The position numbers and the translations under genes are program-made. 64,000 nt of DNA from assembly GCA_026129465.1 (NCBI GenBank), contig JAHCIA010000001.1, positions 567,964-631,963 on the forward strand, in the 5' to 3' direction. The notes beneath the pieces were generated by a model. That model was given only the letters and a program-made list of their open reading frames with translations. It had not been told where the DNA came from and ran no database searches. Source of the DNA: Flavobacteriales bacterium. GTDB taxonomy: Bacteria; Bacteroidota; Bacteroidia; Flavobacteriales_F; PHOS-HE28. Shown in pieces: positions 15,808 to 25,544 of this stretch; position 1 is the first letter of the stretch; each line of letters begins with the position of its first letter.

Positions 15808-17160
15808 ATGCAACGGATGGTAAGCTCGTATCGCATGGCGCTGGTCATCGCCGGGGTGTTCTTCCAAAAGACGCTACCGGCCCAGGAAAGGTTGTTGCAC
15901 GGCCGTGTGCTCGATGCGGATGACCGGGTTCCGGTGGCCCGGGCGCATGTAACGGCACCACACACACAAGGCGGGGCGGTCACGGACGGGGAAGGTCGTT
16001 TCGCGTTGCGCTGGACCGGGGTGGAACCGGCAGCCTTGCGCGTCAGCCATGTGGCCTATGGCATGCAGGATGTGCCGATCGCCAAGCGAACGGAAAGCGA
16101 TGACGCGCCGTTCGTTCTTCTTGTTGCCCGCCGTGGCCATGAACTGGGCGGTGTCACCATCAGTCCCGGAGCTCCCGAGGTGGTGTACCAACACCCGGAC
16201 CTGCACGTGGGCGACTACGTGGTGGACGACCGGGGCATCTGGGTGCTGGCCTATGCGCGGCCGCAACTTTGGCACCACGCCGACCGGGCGGGTGAGCGGC
16301 TCTACCGCGAAGCGCGCCTGCACCTGCTGGACACCGCGTTCATCGAACTCGCCTCGTGCGCGATCCCCGGCAAAGCGGCAAGAATGCACCGGGACCATGC
16401 GGGAAGGATACTCGTGGAGGGGGAGGAGCGGGCTTGGACAGTGCGGATGGACCGCGGCGCCATCGTGCTGTCCGCGCTTTCCTTGGAAATGTTGCGCACC
16501 GCGGTGCTGCCCTGGACGGACAGCATCCCCGGCAAACTGCTGGGCAACGACCGCAACGACCACTGGCCCGCCTTCAGGCACTTCGCCCATTCCCCGGGTG
16601 CGTCGTCCATGGATGTGATCTGCGCCGTGGAGGACAAGCATGTGATGTCACTCTTCCGAAGCCAATACAAGTACATGAGCGGTGCCGACAAGGTGAAGGC
16701 GATGAACATGGAGCACCGGCTGGGAGTGGACCGGGAGATCATCGCCGGATTCATGACCGGCTTCCAACGCGATCCCTACTTCCGCGTGCCCTACGCGCCG
16801 CTATTCGTGGTGGGCGACACGCTTTGCGTATTCGACCATCCCGCGTCGCGCTTGAGGAAGTATGACATGGACCTGCGGCCCTGCGGTGATCGCGCGATCG
16901 CGCATCACATGGAGAAGGGCTGGCGCGAAGCCATGGAGCAGGACCGCGTGGATGGACGGGTGCATGTGCTGCTTCGGCGTGAAGGACTGGTCACGCTTCG
17001 CGCGATCGATACCGGAACGGGAGAACTCCAGGCGCCAAGCACCATCGCGCGCCGCTTTCCCGAGGAGGTGACCGTCCATGGCGGCCATGTCTACTATGTG
17101 CATCGGCCACCGGGTGGCACGGAGCGCCGGACCTTGTACCGTGAGGCGCTCGGACGCTGA
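15808..17160 (+). CDS. Secreted protein with carboxypeptidase-regulatory-like N-terminal domain
   Basis: About 450 residues. ATG 15808 is preferred (15817 and 15835 also possible) because it precedes the signal peptide MALVIAGVFFQKTLPAQE; further upstream sequence is not signal-like. Residues about 28-120 look like a CarboxypepD_reg_2-like beta domain (LLHGRVLDADDRVPVARAHV, VTDGEGRFALRW, LRVSHVAYG). The remainder, about 330 residues, is unrecognised; it reads like a beta-propeller (IWVLAYARPQLW, LFVVGDTLCVFD). No T9SS tail or lipobox is seen, so it is probably periplasmic or outer-membrane associated. Confidence 0.72.
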   Translation: MQRMVSSYRMALVIAGVFFQKTLPAQERLLHGRVLDADDRVPVARAHVTAPHTQGGAVTDGEGRFALRWTGVEPAALRVSHVAYGMQDVPIAKRTESDDAPFVLLVARRGHELGGVTISPGAPEVVYQHPDLHVGDYVVDDRGIWVLAYARPQLWHHADRAGERLYREARLHLLDTAFIELASCAIPGKAARMHRDHAGRILVEGEERAWTVRMDRGAIVLSALSLEMLRTAVLPWTDSIPGKLLGNDRNDHWPAFRHFAHSPGASSMDVICAVEDKHVMSLFRSQYKYMSGADKVKAMNMEHRLGVDREIIAGFMTGFQRDPYFRVPYAPLFVVGDTLCVFDHPASRLRKYDMDLRPCGDRAIAHHMEKGWREAMEQDRVDGRVHVLLRREGLVTLRAIDTGTGELQAPSTIARRFPEEVTVHGGHVYYVHRPPGGTERRTLYREALGR

Positions 17161-17167
17161 AGCACGA

Positions 17168-17701
17168 TCAGCCCTGGCCCGGATGGCGTTTGGGATGGTC
17201 GCGCCAGACGAGCATCCCCAGGTCGCGCGCGGCCATCTTCCAGCTGTCGATGGGGAAGTCGATGCGCACGATGCCACAGGTGGGCAGGTTGTCCAGGTCC
17301 TCATTGCCGAAATAGACCACGGCATCGGTGAAGCCGGGGTTGTGGCCGAAGAGCATCACATGGGACGTCGCATCCGGCAGACCATTCACCACACCCAGGA
17401 TGGTGCGTATGGAGGCGTGGTACAGATTGGCATCCAGCAGTAGTTGTGGACGCGGCGCCGAGGGGTCGAAGGCCGGCGTTTCCTTGGCACCGAGCTCCTG
17501 GGCGAAGAACCGCGCGGTGGCCAACGCGCGCGCCGCCGTGCTGGTCACCATCAGATCGAGCTTTTCACCGCGCTCCTTGAAGAGCCTGGCCATGAAGGGC
17601 GCATTGCGCAGGCCACGTTCGTTCAGCGGCCGGTCGAAATCATCCTGCCCGGGATCGGCCCAGCTGCTCTTGGCGTGGCGGCAGAGGTAAAGGGTGCGCA
17701 T
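17168..17701 (-). CDS. Histidine phosphatase family protein (SixA-like)
   Basis: 177 residues from ATG 17701. The branch-1 histidine phosphatase core is plain: LYLCRHAKSSWADPG with the RHA catalytic motif (His9), RPLNERGLRNAPFMARLF, TSTAARALATARFF, and the second catalytic His in MLFGHNPGFTD. These match SixA, which removes phosphate from histidine-phosphorylated proteins. The longer frame to 18025 is antisense to nothing useful and overlaps the next gene. Confidence 0.88.
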   Translation of the reverse strand: MRTLYLCRHAKSSWADPGQDDFDRPLNERGLRNAPFMARLFKERGEKLDLMVTSTAARALATARFFAQELGAKETPAFDPSAPRPQLLLDANLYHASIRTILGVVNGLPDATSHVMLFGHNPGFTDAVVYFGNEDLDNLPTCGIVRIDFPIDSWKMAARDLGMLVWRDHPKRHPGQG

Positions 17702-17733
17702 GGCGGAGACCGGATCGCACCCGAAGGTAAGCC

Positions 17734-18174
17734 CTACACGGTGACGTTGCGCAGGCTGTCCAGCAGGCTCATCAGCAGCACGTTCGGATCGGTGGTCAAA
17801 GGCAGCTCGAAGCGCACCTGGCGCGCGTCGCTGAATTGCTGCCCGTTGCGGAAACCTTTGCTGATGGTGAGGTACAGCGCCTGTGGATACGCTCCCGTGA
17901 AATGCAGCTGGCAGAGTGCGCCGCCCGCCATGCGAAGCACATAGCATGGGTAGTGTGCCCCGGCCGCGCGCCAGGATCCATCCTCCTCCAGCACGTGGCC
18001 CTGCTCGCGCAGGTCCTGCGCCCATTCGTCCATCACATACAGCAGCACGTCCTCCACGAAGATCTCGCGGTCGCGTGGCAATTGGTGTTGACTGAGGTCA
18101 AGTGGCGCCAGCAGGCGTGAGCGGGTAAGGCGCAGGGCGGTGGTCAGCCCGTCGATCTGTGCGTTGAAGGTCAT
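17734..18174 (-). CDS. Conserved hypothetical protein
   Basis: 146 residues from ATG 18174 (MTFNAQIDGLTTALRLTRSR). Soluble, mixed alpha/beta, no signal peptide; ends FELPLTTDPNVLLMSLLDSL. I do not recognise a family. It starts after a near-consensus TACTTTG box around 18202-18208 on this strand and is followed after about 30 bases by the SixA gene, so the two are probably co-transcribed. Confidence 0.65.
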   Translation of the reverse strand: MTFNAQIDGLTTALRLTRSRLLAPLDLSQHQLPRDREIFVEDVLLYVMDEWAQDLREQGHVLEEDGSWRAAGAHYPCYVLRMAGGALCQLHFTGAYPQALYLTISKGFRNGQQFSDARQVRFELPLTTDPNVLLMSLLDSLRNVTV

Positions 18175-18351
18175 CGTTCTTCCTCGTTCTATCCGGTGGG
18201 CAAAGTATCCAAGCGCGCCATGCCACGCCACCATGTGACCAGTGGGTTATGCACGATCGATCCCACGATCGGTATATGGCGGCCGGATCTGCCAATGGCC
18301 TCCAATAGATCATGGCAAGGCCAGGCTAGGCCTGCGAATGGTCCATTCTGA

Positions 18352-18359
18352 TATCTTTC
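18352..18359 (+). promoter_or_regulatory. Possible -7 box (TATCTTTC) before the giant beta-helix gene
   Basis: TATCTTTC lies 26 bases before ATG 18386 and equals the box before the rhomboid gene (5542-5549). No TTG is visible at -33. Confidence 0.4.
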
Positions 18360-18385
18360 GAGCCCGATCAGATAGCACCAAGCGC

Positions 18386-21300
18386 ATGCAGGACCCTGGA
18401 ACACCACCGAGCCCGCTGCTTGGTATCATCGACCCCTTCGAAACGAACGAGGCATGGGAACGCCTCGGCGATGAGGACGCTGCTCTTGTGATGAACGAGG
18501 TCATGCGCCACTGCCCGGCTGTTGGCGATGGATCTCTACTGTTGGAGGTGGAACGACTGGTGGATGTCCGGCCTCTGGAAGGCTCAGGTTACCGGCTCGT
18601 GCGCATTCCATGGCAGCAGCACCCTGGCAAATTCCTCGTCGGGTTCCATGCACCATACGATCTGAGGCCACTGGACCGCCTCGGGGAGTGCTTCGATCTG
18701 GTCGCTGGCCTCGCGCCCCTTCCAGATACGGACGCTGCACGGCAATGGTGGGCGACGCTGAAGAACCAATGGATCACGCATGCCTCAGCAACGGAGCCGG
18801 AGGTACCGCTCCGTCTGGCGGCGATCTCCCCGGTTACAAGATGGCGAGCGCTTCATTCGGACAACGACCAGGAGAGCAGGGAGGTCCAAGCGCTCAAGGC
18901 TGACCTGAAGCATCCATCCGGAAATGACTGGCAGGGTGATGAACTGTACAGGATCAGCATGGACCAGGACATCACATGCTATCCTGCGATGCGTTTGGTG
19001 GAGGTTGTGATGCCCAGCGACAACTGGACCAAAGCTTCAAGGGCCTACGCGCTCATCGGACCTTTCAAGGATGGTGCACTCATGGAGGACGGAATCATCG
19101 TGAGAGCCATTGACGGTACTTCATCGGCCTTGCACGATCTGAATGATGCGGAGAAGAATGGCGGCAAGAGCTTTCTCCAGCTGGATGGGAACGGTGCTCG
19201 GGATTACGTGCGATTCTTTTGCTGGGCCATCAATGGGGAAGAGGGCAGTTTCCAGATACCTCGGGATTGGCGGGAACTGGGCTGGCAGGTCGCTCCCGAT
19301 CGCGAGGTGTACCAGTTGCTCAGGGCAACAACGAATGAGCTGTCGAACATTACGGACACCAAGGAAATTGAGCGACTCGTTCCTGCTGAGCAATATGACC
19401 ACATGCTCAGCTCGGCAGTGGTGTATGGTGGTGCCGCTTTCAAAGCCTGCTTCGGACTGTTGGCGACAGGTGCTATCGCCATGCTCGAGGATACACCGAT
19501 CATCGGCGGACTGAAGATCGGATCTTCCATGATCGGCATGGAACCGACGCGGGTATTGATGACACCCGATCAGGTGGCCGACCGAAGACATCCTAGATCC
19601 CTGAACCACTACCTCTTGACCAAGCACGTGGGCAAGGACTTCCGATCGGCACAGCTACGGGTCAATGAACAAGATCCGAAGGAGTCTTCAGAACGGATCG
19701 ACCAAACATGCGTGACCGCTGACCAAGGCACTTTCGAGATCAAAGGGAAGACCTTCAGAACGCCAACAGAGAAGCCATTGGTCCTGAATCTTCTTGAACT
19801 GCTTGAGAATGGGCGATCGCTTCCTGCGGCTGTGGAATTCATCGATTGTGTCTTCGAAGCACCCTTGCACCTGGCCCATTGGTCGAAGGATGACCACAAG
19901 GTCGCTCTGCGCTTCCTGCGATGCGAGTTCCAGAATGGGCTCAAAGCGTCGAACATGCTGATCAACGGGTCACTCGACCTGATCGCTTGTGAGATCGGCA
20001 AGGGAAGGTCCTCCACCATCGCCTTGGAACTGGACAATACGGTGGTGAATGGAAGTCTCACCATATGGGAAACCCTGATGACAGGGAGATGCCATGCGCC
20101 GGGTATTCGCGTGGACGGGAGCTTGTCCTTGCGGGGCGTACGCATCGCCAACATCAATAGGGGAGCGATGGTGAGGTGGCTCCGTTTCAGAGATCTGGAT
20201 CAGGTCGAGATCAACAAGCATCACGTCAAGAAGGATGAACGCCAAGTGAAGGAGTATGACATGGCAGGCTTCAAAGCGGAACCGTTCGAATCGAGCCGTG
20301 CCCTGTGCCTTGATGGTGCTCAAGTTCAAGGCATCCTGTCCATCACATTGGCCATGGATGAAAGCGAAGAGATCTACAGACCATTCGACAAGACCAGATC
20401 GTCATATCCCATCCGTAGCTCGGTGAGCATCGTCTGTGGCGGTCTCAGTGCCAAAGCGATGAGCATCAAGGGCGAGACGGTACTGTACGGAACGATCTCG
20501 CTCGGAGACTGGGACATGTCCGGCTCGACCTTCGGAGGGGATGTGACCTACTACTACTGGGACGCTCATGTAGGCCGCAATTTCAGGGTGTTCGATGGCG
20601 ACCTCAATATGTCCTCCGGTGCTATACAGGGCGATCTGGACCTGCGGACCATGGAGGTCGCCGGGGATGTTCTGCTCTACGGCATGCGGGTCGCGGGCAA
20701 CATCGGGTTCTTGGGCCTTTCCGCCAAGGATCTCCACTTGCAGAGAACCAGCATTGGCATGCGGTTGACCGCCTGCATGTGGGACACCCAAGCGACGATG
20801 CTTTCAACTCATCTGAAGGGTGGCGTGTACCTCAATGGTGCGGACATCGGGGAGTTGATCTTTCAAGGCGTCCATATCGACGGACCGCTCTGGATGAGGG
20901 CCGGGTGTATCGGCCGGGTCATGATACGACCAGGATTGCACCGGGCGTCGGTCGTGGCAGAGGCTGAGAACGCTTCGCCAGCACCTGTCTTCAAGGTGGA
21001 GCCCACGCGATTGGGGGGATTCTACATGGCGTCGGTCCTGATAAAGGAGTCCATGATCTGTCCCGAATTGATCCTTGAACTGCCTGCGGATGAAAAGCTG
21101 CGGCAGACCGTTCGGGACGTTCAGGAACGCAGTGCATTCCAGCTCCGGCAGTCCAAGGTGGGTGGTGACCTACAGTTCTTTCAATCTGACGTCCCGGCCA
21201 GGCTGCGCCGGGACATGAGCGACCTGCCCGGGAACGTGGTGTACGATTCCGACCAACCGCTCCATACCACGGCCGCCTCAGAGGCCAGGTTCTGGGGAGG

Positions 21301-22723
21301 CATCGATCTGCGGGGATCGGAGATCGGCGGGGACCTGGACCTGCGTCATATCCATGTGGATGGTGATCTGCGACTGAATGACCTCCATGTCCGCTTGGAT
21401 CTGGTCGCCTCCGGACAGTATGAGCGACCAGAACGTGAAGGTTCATTCTCCACCGGATCGGTCAGGTTCCATGGCTTGCTGACCAAGGCGCATTCCATGC
21501 ACCTCGAAAAGCTGCAATGCGGGGGCGACCTGGATCTTTCGGGATTGGAACTTACGGAGGACCTTGCCGGCAGGGGCATGAAGGTGAGGGGCACCTGCGC
21601 CCTGGTCGACAAGGATGGCCATAAAGAGGTTTCGACCGGGAGATCACAGAAGAATGCGAAAACAGAGGTGATCCTTTCCGGGACATATCGACCCTATGCG
21701 CGGATCATTGGCAAAGCCGATCTGGCATCCCTCGAGGCGAACCATTTTCTGGTCTGTGGGCATGTCTTTCCAGCATTGACCAGACATTCGGACCACCGTG
21801 CTGCTGCGTCTGGGACCACTAGCGTCGATCTGGACTTGGAACGCAGTCGCCTGGGCGAACTCGAGATCCTGACACCCACACCCGACAACATCCGCTTGTC
21901 AAACATCCAGGTGGACCGTTGGCGCATCGGCACCAGCGATACACCAACGGCCAGTGGGTTCATTGGGGTACTCAGGAAGATGGTCCCCTTCGACCGGGCT
22001 GTGTGGTTGGATGTGGAGAAGTACTTCCGGAACCGCAACCAGAATTGGGACGCCAACAGGATATACCGAAGCATGGTGCGCGCCAGCCTTGAGAACCACC
22101 CCCAATGGGAGCTTGGCCTTGGCTTCTGGCTTCGTCTTGTGGGCTTTGTCGTGATCCTGGCATTGTTGGCATGGTCCTATCCGAGTGTCATCCGGGTCAT
22201 GCTGGAGCGCGGCTTACTGGAAGACCTGCTACATCTTGGAATGCTCATGGCCGGCGTTTGGCTGGTGCTATCCCTTTGGAGCCACCGGACCCGGCTATTG
22301 CTCAACGAGCTCTACGCCATACCCACCGCGCATGGTACACAGCCATGGCGCCCCATGATCGGCACGGTGATAAGCTTCGTGCTTGTCATGTCCATTCTTA
22401 CCGACGGGAACAAGGTGGCCGCGACCTTGAGCCATATGGAAGTGGTCGGCAAGGATGAGAAGGAGGGAATGGAGTACACTCCTTACGAGTTGGTCCACGA
22501 ATGGACTTGGCAGGACGCTATGGGCTTGTCGATCCGCTACGTCATCCCTTTGGCACCGCTGGTCACCCATGAGCGATGGGAGGCGGGTCGAACGGCGGCA
22601 TTCGAAGGTTCAAGGGTGACTGCGGAACAGGTGGCGATGTGGGTACAGCTCTACAACTGGATCGCCTGGCCGCTGTTCCTGATCTTCATGGCGGCTAGGG
22701 CCTTCAGAGGCAAGCAGACCTGA
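18386..22723 (+). CDS. Giant beta-helix-repeat protein with C-terminal membrane domain, unknown function
   Basis: 1,445 residues. Start placed at ATG 18386, just after the promoter box. Three parts are visible. Residues 1 to about 430: a soluble region I cannot assign (contains AVVYGGAAFKACFG near 345). About 450-1230: a long array of roughly 20-residue beta-strand units with patterns such as GDLDLRTMEVAGDVLLYGMR and GGDLDLRHIHVDGDLRLNDL, as in bactofilin- or pentapeptide-like right-handed helices. About 1245-1445: membrane segments (LVGFVVILALLAW near 1250, LGMLMAGVWLVLSLW near 1285, ISFVLVMSIL near 1330, IAWPLFLIFMAAR near 1430). Base composition is clearly more AT-rich than neighbours, and the gene stands alone between unrelated genes, suggesting horizontal acquisition. 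Function is not known; a membrane-tethered sensor or effector is only a guess. Confidence 0.85.
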   Translation: MQDPGTPPSPLLGIIDPFETNEAWERLGDEDAALVMNEVMRHCPAVGDGSLLLEVERLVDVRPLEGSGYRLVRIPWQQHPGKFLVGFHAPYDLRPLDRLGECFDLVAGLAPLPDTDAARQWWATLKNQWITHASATEPEVPLRLAAISPVTRWRALHSDNDQESREVQALKADLKHPSGNDWQGDELYRISMDQDITCYPAMRLVEVVMPSDNWTKASRAYALIGPFKDGALMEDGIIVRAIDGTSSALHDLNDAEKNGGKSFLQLDGNGARDYVRFFCWAINGEEGSFQIPRDWRELGWQVAPDREVYQLLRATTNELSNITDTKEIERLVPAEQYDHMLSSAVVYGGAAFKACFGLLATGAIAMLEDTPIIGGLKIGSSMIGMEPTRVLMTPDQVADRRHPRSLNHYLLTKHVGKDFRSAQLRVNEQDPKESSERIDQTCVTADQGTFEIKGKTFRTPTEKPLVLNLLELLENGRSLPAAVEFIDCVFEAPLHLAHWSKDDHKVALRFLRCEFQNGLKASNMLINGSLDLIACEIGKGRSSTIALELDNTVVNGSLTIWETLMTGRCHAPGIRVDGSLSLRGVRIANINRGAMVRWLRFRDLDQVEINKHHVKKDERQVKEYDMAGFKAEPFESSRALCLDGAQVQGILSITLAMDESEEIYRPFDKTRSSYPIRSSVSIVCGGLSAKAMSIKGETVLYGTISLGDWDMSGSTFGGDVTYYYWDAHVGRNFRVFDGDLNMSSGAIQGDLDLRTMEVAGDVLLYGMRVAGNIGFLGLSAKDLHLQRTSIGMRLTACMWDTQATMLSTHLKGGVYLNGADIGELIFQGVHIDGPLWMRAGCIGRVMIRPGLHRASVVAEAENASPAPVFKVEPTRLGGFYMASVLIKESMICPELILELPADEKLRQTVRDVQERSAFQLRQSKVGGDLQFFQSDVPARLRRDMSDLPGNVVYDSDQPLHTTAASEARFWGGIDLRGSEIGGDLDLRHIHVDGDLRLNDLHVRLDLVASGQYERPEREGSFSTGSVRFHGLLTKAHSMHLEKLQCGGDLDLSGLELTEDLAGRGMKVRGTCALVDKDGHKEVSTGRSQKNAKTEVILSGTYRPYARIIGKADLASLEANHFLVCGHVFPALTRHSDHRAAASGTTSVDLDLERSRLGELEILTPTPDNIRLSNIQVDRWRIGTSDTPTASGFIGVLRKMVPFDRAVWLDVEKYFRNRNQNWDANRIYRSMVRASLENHPQWELGLGFWLRLVGFVVILALLAWSYPSVIRVMLERGLLEDLLHLGMLMAGVWLVLSLWSHRTRLLLNELYAIPTAHGTQPWRPMIGTVISFVLVMSILTDGNKVAATLSHMEVVGKDEKEGMEYTPYELVHEWTWQDAMGLSIRYVIPLAPLVTHERWEAGRTAAFEGSRVTAEQVAMWVQLYNWIAWPLFLIFMAARAFRGKQT

Positions 22724-22728
22724 TACGC

Positions 22729-23484
22729 TTACTCCATCCTCCCCACCCGCATCATCAGCGGCCACACCACTTCGCGCGGCGAATCGCCCCACGCGGCCTG
22801 CAACGCTGAAGCATGTTCGACCAGAGGGTCGGAATCCAACGCCTTTCGTGCCTGGCGCACGGCGGACCAGGTGCCCAGATAAGCAAGCATCTGATCCGCG
22901 GTCCAATTCATCCGGCAAAGGAACTTGGGGGCATCATCCAGGTCCGCGAAGGGGAAGGGAAGGTCACGGTAACCGCTGTCGATGTGCGAACGCTCGATAG
23001 GCCAGAAGGGGGCCACATGTTCGAAGATGGCCTGGAGAACCCGATCCACATCCGGCGAAATGTGCGCGTAGCCATACGACCAGACCGCGAGCACGCCTCG
23101 GGGCCTCAGCACGCGGCTCACTTCCGCATGGAAGGCCGCATGGTCGAACCAATGCGCGGCGGTGGCGGCGGTGACCAGGTCCACACTGCCCGGCTCCATG
23201 CCGGTGGCGTGTGCCAAGGCCACCTTGTAAGTGATCCTGGGATGTCGCACCGCGTGCGCGACCTGCTCCGCGCTGGCGTCCGTGGCCACCACCCGATCGA
23301 AATGCGCCGCCAGGCCCAAGGCCGCCTGACCGCTTCCGGTGCCCGTGTCCAAAGCCAATGCGCGGCCCGGTGGGATGGAGGCGAGCCAGGCGAAAAGCTC
23401 CGCCGGGTAATGCGGCCGGTGCGCGGCATAGGCACTGGCCACATCGGAGAAATGGTCGGGGAAGGTCTCCGGTTCGGTTGACAT
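22729..23484 (-). CDS. Class I SAM-dependent methyltransferase
   Basis: 251 residues. Rossmann-fold motif I ALDTGTGSGQAALGLAAHF, acidic motif II VVATDASAEQ, and motif IV region SVDLVTAATAAHWFDHAAF followed by VLRPRGVLAVWSYG, typical of the Methyltransf_11/UbiE-like group. The substrate cannot be told from sequence; similar proteins act on small molecules. It is convergent with the giant beta-helix gene, with five bases between stops. Confidence 0.88.
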   Translation of the reverse strand: MSTEPETFPDHFSDVASAYAAHRPHYPAELFAWLASIPPGRALALDTGTGSGQAALGLAAHFDRVVATDASAEQVAHAVRHPRITYKVALAHATGMEPGSVDLVTAATAAHWFDHAAFHAEVSRVLRPRGVLAVWSYGYAHISPDVDRVLQAIFEHVAPFWPIERSHIDSGYRDLPFPFADLDDAPKFLCRMNWTADQMLAYLGTWSAVRQARKALDSDPLVEHASALQAAWGDSPREVVWPLMMRVGRME

Positions 23485-23614
23485 CTATCGCCTGGTCGCG
23501 GTCGACGACGAATGTAGGAGGAGGGTGGGCCAATGATGAGCGCTGAACACCCATGGATCCCATACTTTCGATCGCGTACGACATTGCTCCGGTCCTCCAG
23601 CTCCTTCCTTCACC

Positions 23615-24742
23615 ATGCGTCATCTACCATGCGCTTTGTTTGCCGTGCTTCTGTCTGCGCGACTCTTGGCGCAGCCCGTGGTCACCGGCAGTTTCCAGTT
23701 CGAGGGGATCCTGCGCGACTACCGCCTGTACATTCCCTCCAGCTATTCGCCTGGTACGCCCGCGCCTTTGGTCTTCAACCTGCATGGGTATGGCAGCAAC
23801 AACCTTCAGCAGGAATATTATGGCGACTTCCGGGCGATCGCGGATACGGCCGGCTTCATCATCGCCCACCCCAATGGCACCCTGAATGGTTCAGGTTCGC
23901 GCTTCTGGAACACCTTCGGCACTTCCAACGTGAATGACCTGGGCTTCCTCGCGGCCCTGATCGATACCATCAGTGCACAATACAGCATCGACGCGGATCG
24001 GGTCTACAGCACGGGCATGTCCAACGGAGGGTTCATGAGCCACGACCTGGCCTGCTTCCGCAGTGAGCGGTTCGCGGCGATCGCGTCGGTCACCGGAACC
24101 ATGATCACCGCACGCATGAACAGCTGTGCCGCTTCGCACCCCACCCCGGTGATGCAGATCCACGGCACCGCCGATGGTACCGTGCCGTACAATGGGGGCG
24201 GTGGCTTCGTACCCGTGGTGGACCTGATGACCCATTGGGCACAGGTGAACAATTGCAACACCACCGCTACCATCATGCCGGTGCCCGACATCGTTACGAC
24301 CGACGGCTGTACCGTGGAGCACCATGTGTATGAGGGCGGAGATGCGGGCAGTGTGGTGGAACTTTTCAAGGTCCTGGGCGGCGGGCATACCTGGCCTGGC
24401 GCGTCATTCATCACGGGCGTCACCAACCAGGACATCAACGCGAGTGTGGAGATCTGGCGCTTCTTCAGCCGGTACCGCCTCAGCGATCTGCAGACCACCA
24501 TCGCCGAACCGGTGCCCGTGTCCTTCACGGTGGGACCGAACCCATCCACGGATGTGTTCCACCTGCGCTTCACCGATCCGGTCCTTCGTACCATCACCGT
24601 ATTGAACGCCACCGGCCAGCGGGTTCGGGAGATCCGATCCACGGCTACGGAAGTATTGCTGGACCTGGATGGTCATGGTCTGTTCCTGGTCCAGGTGCAG
24701 GAAGGCGCATACCGCGCCACCCAGCGGATAGTGCGGATGTAG
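23615..24742 (+). CDS. Secreted PHB depolymerase/feruloyl-esterase-like hydrolase with T9SS sorting domain
   Basis: 375 residues. Signal peptide MRHLPCALFAVLLSARLLAQ. Alpha/beta-hydrolase of the LpqC/CE1 type: LVFNLHGYGSN (oxyanion region), nucleophile Ser136 in YSTGMSNGGF, Asp187 in IHGTADGTVPY and His258 in LGGGHTWPG. Residues about 300-375 (VGPNPSTDVFHLRF to RIVRM) are a T9SS type-A sorting domain, so it is secreted to the surface or medium. Likely cleaves polyester or hydroxycinnamate-type esters; substrate not determined. Confidence 0.88.
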   Translation: MRHLPCALFAVLLSARLLAQPVVTGSFQFEGILRDYRLYIPSSYSPGTPAPLVFNLHGYGSNNLQQEYYGDFRAIADTAGFIIAHPNGTLNGSGSRFWNTFGTSNVNDLGFLAALIDTISAQYSIDADRVYSTGMSNGGFMSHDLACFRSERFAAIASVTGTMITARMNSCAASHPTPVMQIHGTADGTVPYNGGGGFVPVVDLMTHWAQVNNCNTTATIMPVPDIVTTDGCTVEHHVYEGGDAGSVVELFKVLGGGHTWPGASFITGVTNQDINASVEIWRFFSRYRLSDLQTTIAEPVPVSFTVGPNPSTDVFHLRFTDPVLRTITVLNATGQRVREIRSTATEVLLDLDGHGLFLVQVQEGAYRATQRIVRM

Positions 24743-24933
24743 GCTGGTGGTGCGCTTGCTGCAAGGGCCACCGGATCCATCCGGCCGTGACGCGATCTGG
24801 TCCCACTCGGCTTAGAGAAGTTCCAACTGGGCGATCGTGGCATGGCCTGCGTCGAATTGCCGGCCTTCCTCCAGAACTCCTTGTTGTGGCGCTCGTAATC
24901 ATCCCGGCACGCAAGCCACCGATCCCATACACC

Positions 24934-25446
24934 ATGAAAAGGCGCACCCTCATCCCCCTGCACATTGGCATTTGCGCGGCCTTGTTGTCGCATACCGGTT
25001 CCGCAAAAGCTGGCAGCCCACCTCCGGCCCCCCCTTTGAATGAGGTCGTCCTCACTGGCTGGCTGCATGTGGATGATCTGGCGATGGACGACGTGACCGT
25101 GGAAGTGGAGGTGGATGGCCGCACTTGGCAGGCACAGCTTTCCGAGGGTGGACGCTTCACGGTGGCATTGCCGGCCGAAGCCGAGGCCATCCTGCGCTTC
25201 GAGAAGCCCGGCCACCTGACCAAGGAGGTGATGGTGGATACGCGCCATGCCCGCATCGGTGGCTTCCAGCGCCGCGATCGCCGGATCCGGTTCGCCGTGG
25301 TCCTGGAGCAGGAACGCCATATGGCGGGCCTTGACTACCGCGGGCCCGTGGGTACGCTCAGCTTCGAGGAAGGCGGTGGCTGCCTGGCCGTGGCGCACGA
25401 TCGCACCATGGTGCCTGCGCGCCGCGCGAAACAGATGGTGTTCTGA
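24934..25446 (+). CDS. Small exported hypothetical protein
   Basis: 170 residues from ATG 24934, which begins a probable signal peptide (MKRRTLIPLHIGICAALLSH, cleavage after a small-residue stretch AKA). The upstream frame lacks start context. The mature part resembles an Ig-like/carboxypeptidase-regulatory beta fold (LTGWLHVDDLAMDDVTVEVE, GGRFTVALPAEAEAILRFEK). No T9SS tail. Convergent with nhaD. Confidence 0.6.
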   Translation: MKRRTLIPLHIGICAALLSHTGSAKAGSPPPAPPLNEVVLTGWLHVDDLAMDDVTVEVEVDGRTWQAQLSEGGRFTVALPAEAEAILRFEKPGHLTKEVMVDTRHARIGGFQRRDRRIRFAVVLEQERHMAGLDYRGPVGTLSFEEGGGCLAVAHDRTMVPARRAKQMVF

Positions 25447-25476
25447 TGTGGCCTTTGGGGCCATGGTCCTGGAGCG

Positions 25477-25503
25477 TTTCACACATTGTGCTCGGGTGTG
25501 AAA
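25477..25503. terminator. Possible bidirectional terminator between the exported protein and nhaD
   Basis: TTTCACAC (25477-25484) pairs with GTGTGAAA (25496-25503) across an 11-base loop in the convergent spacer. No strong T-run, so termination is uncertain. Confidence 0.4.
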
Positions 25504-25544
25504 GGCCATGAGGAACGATGACCTGTGCGGACCGGATCGCTGCT

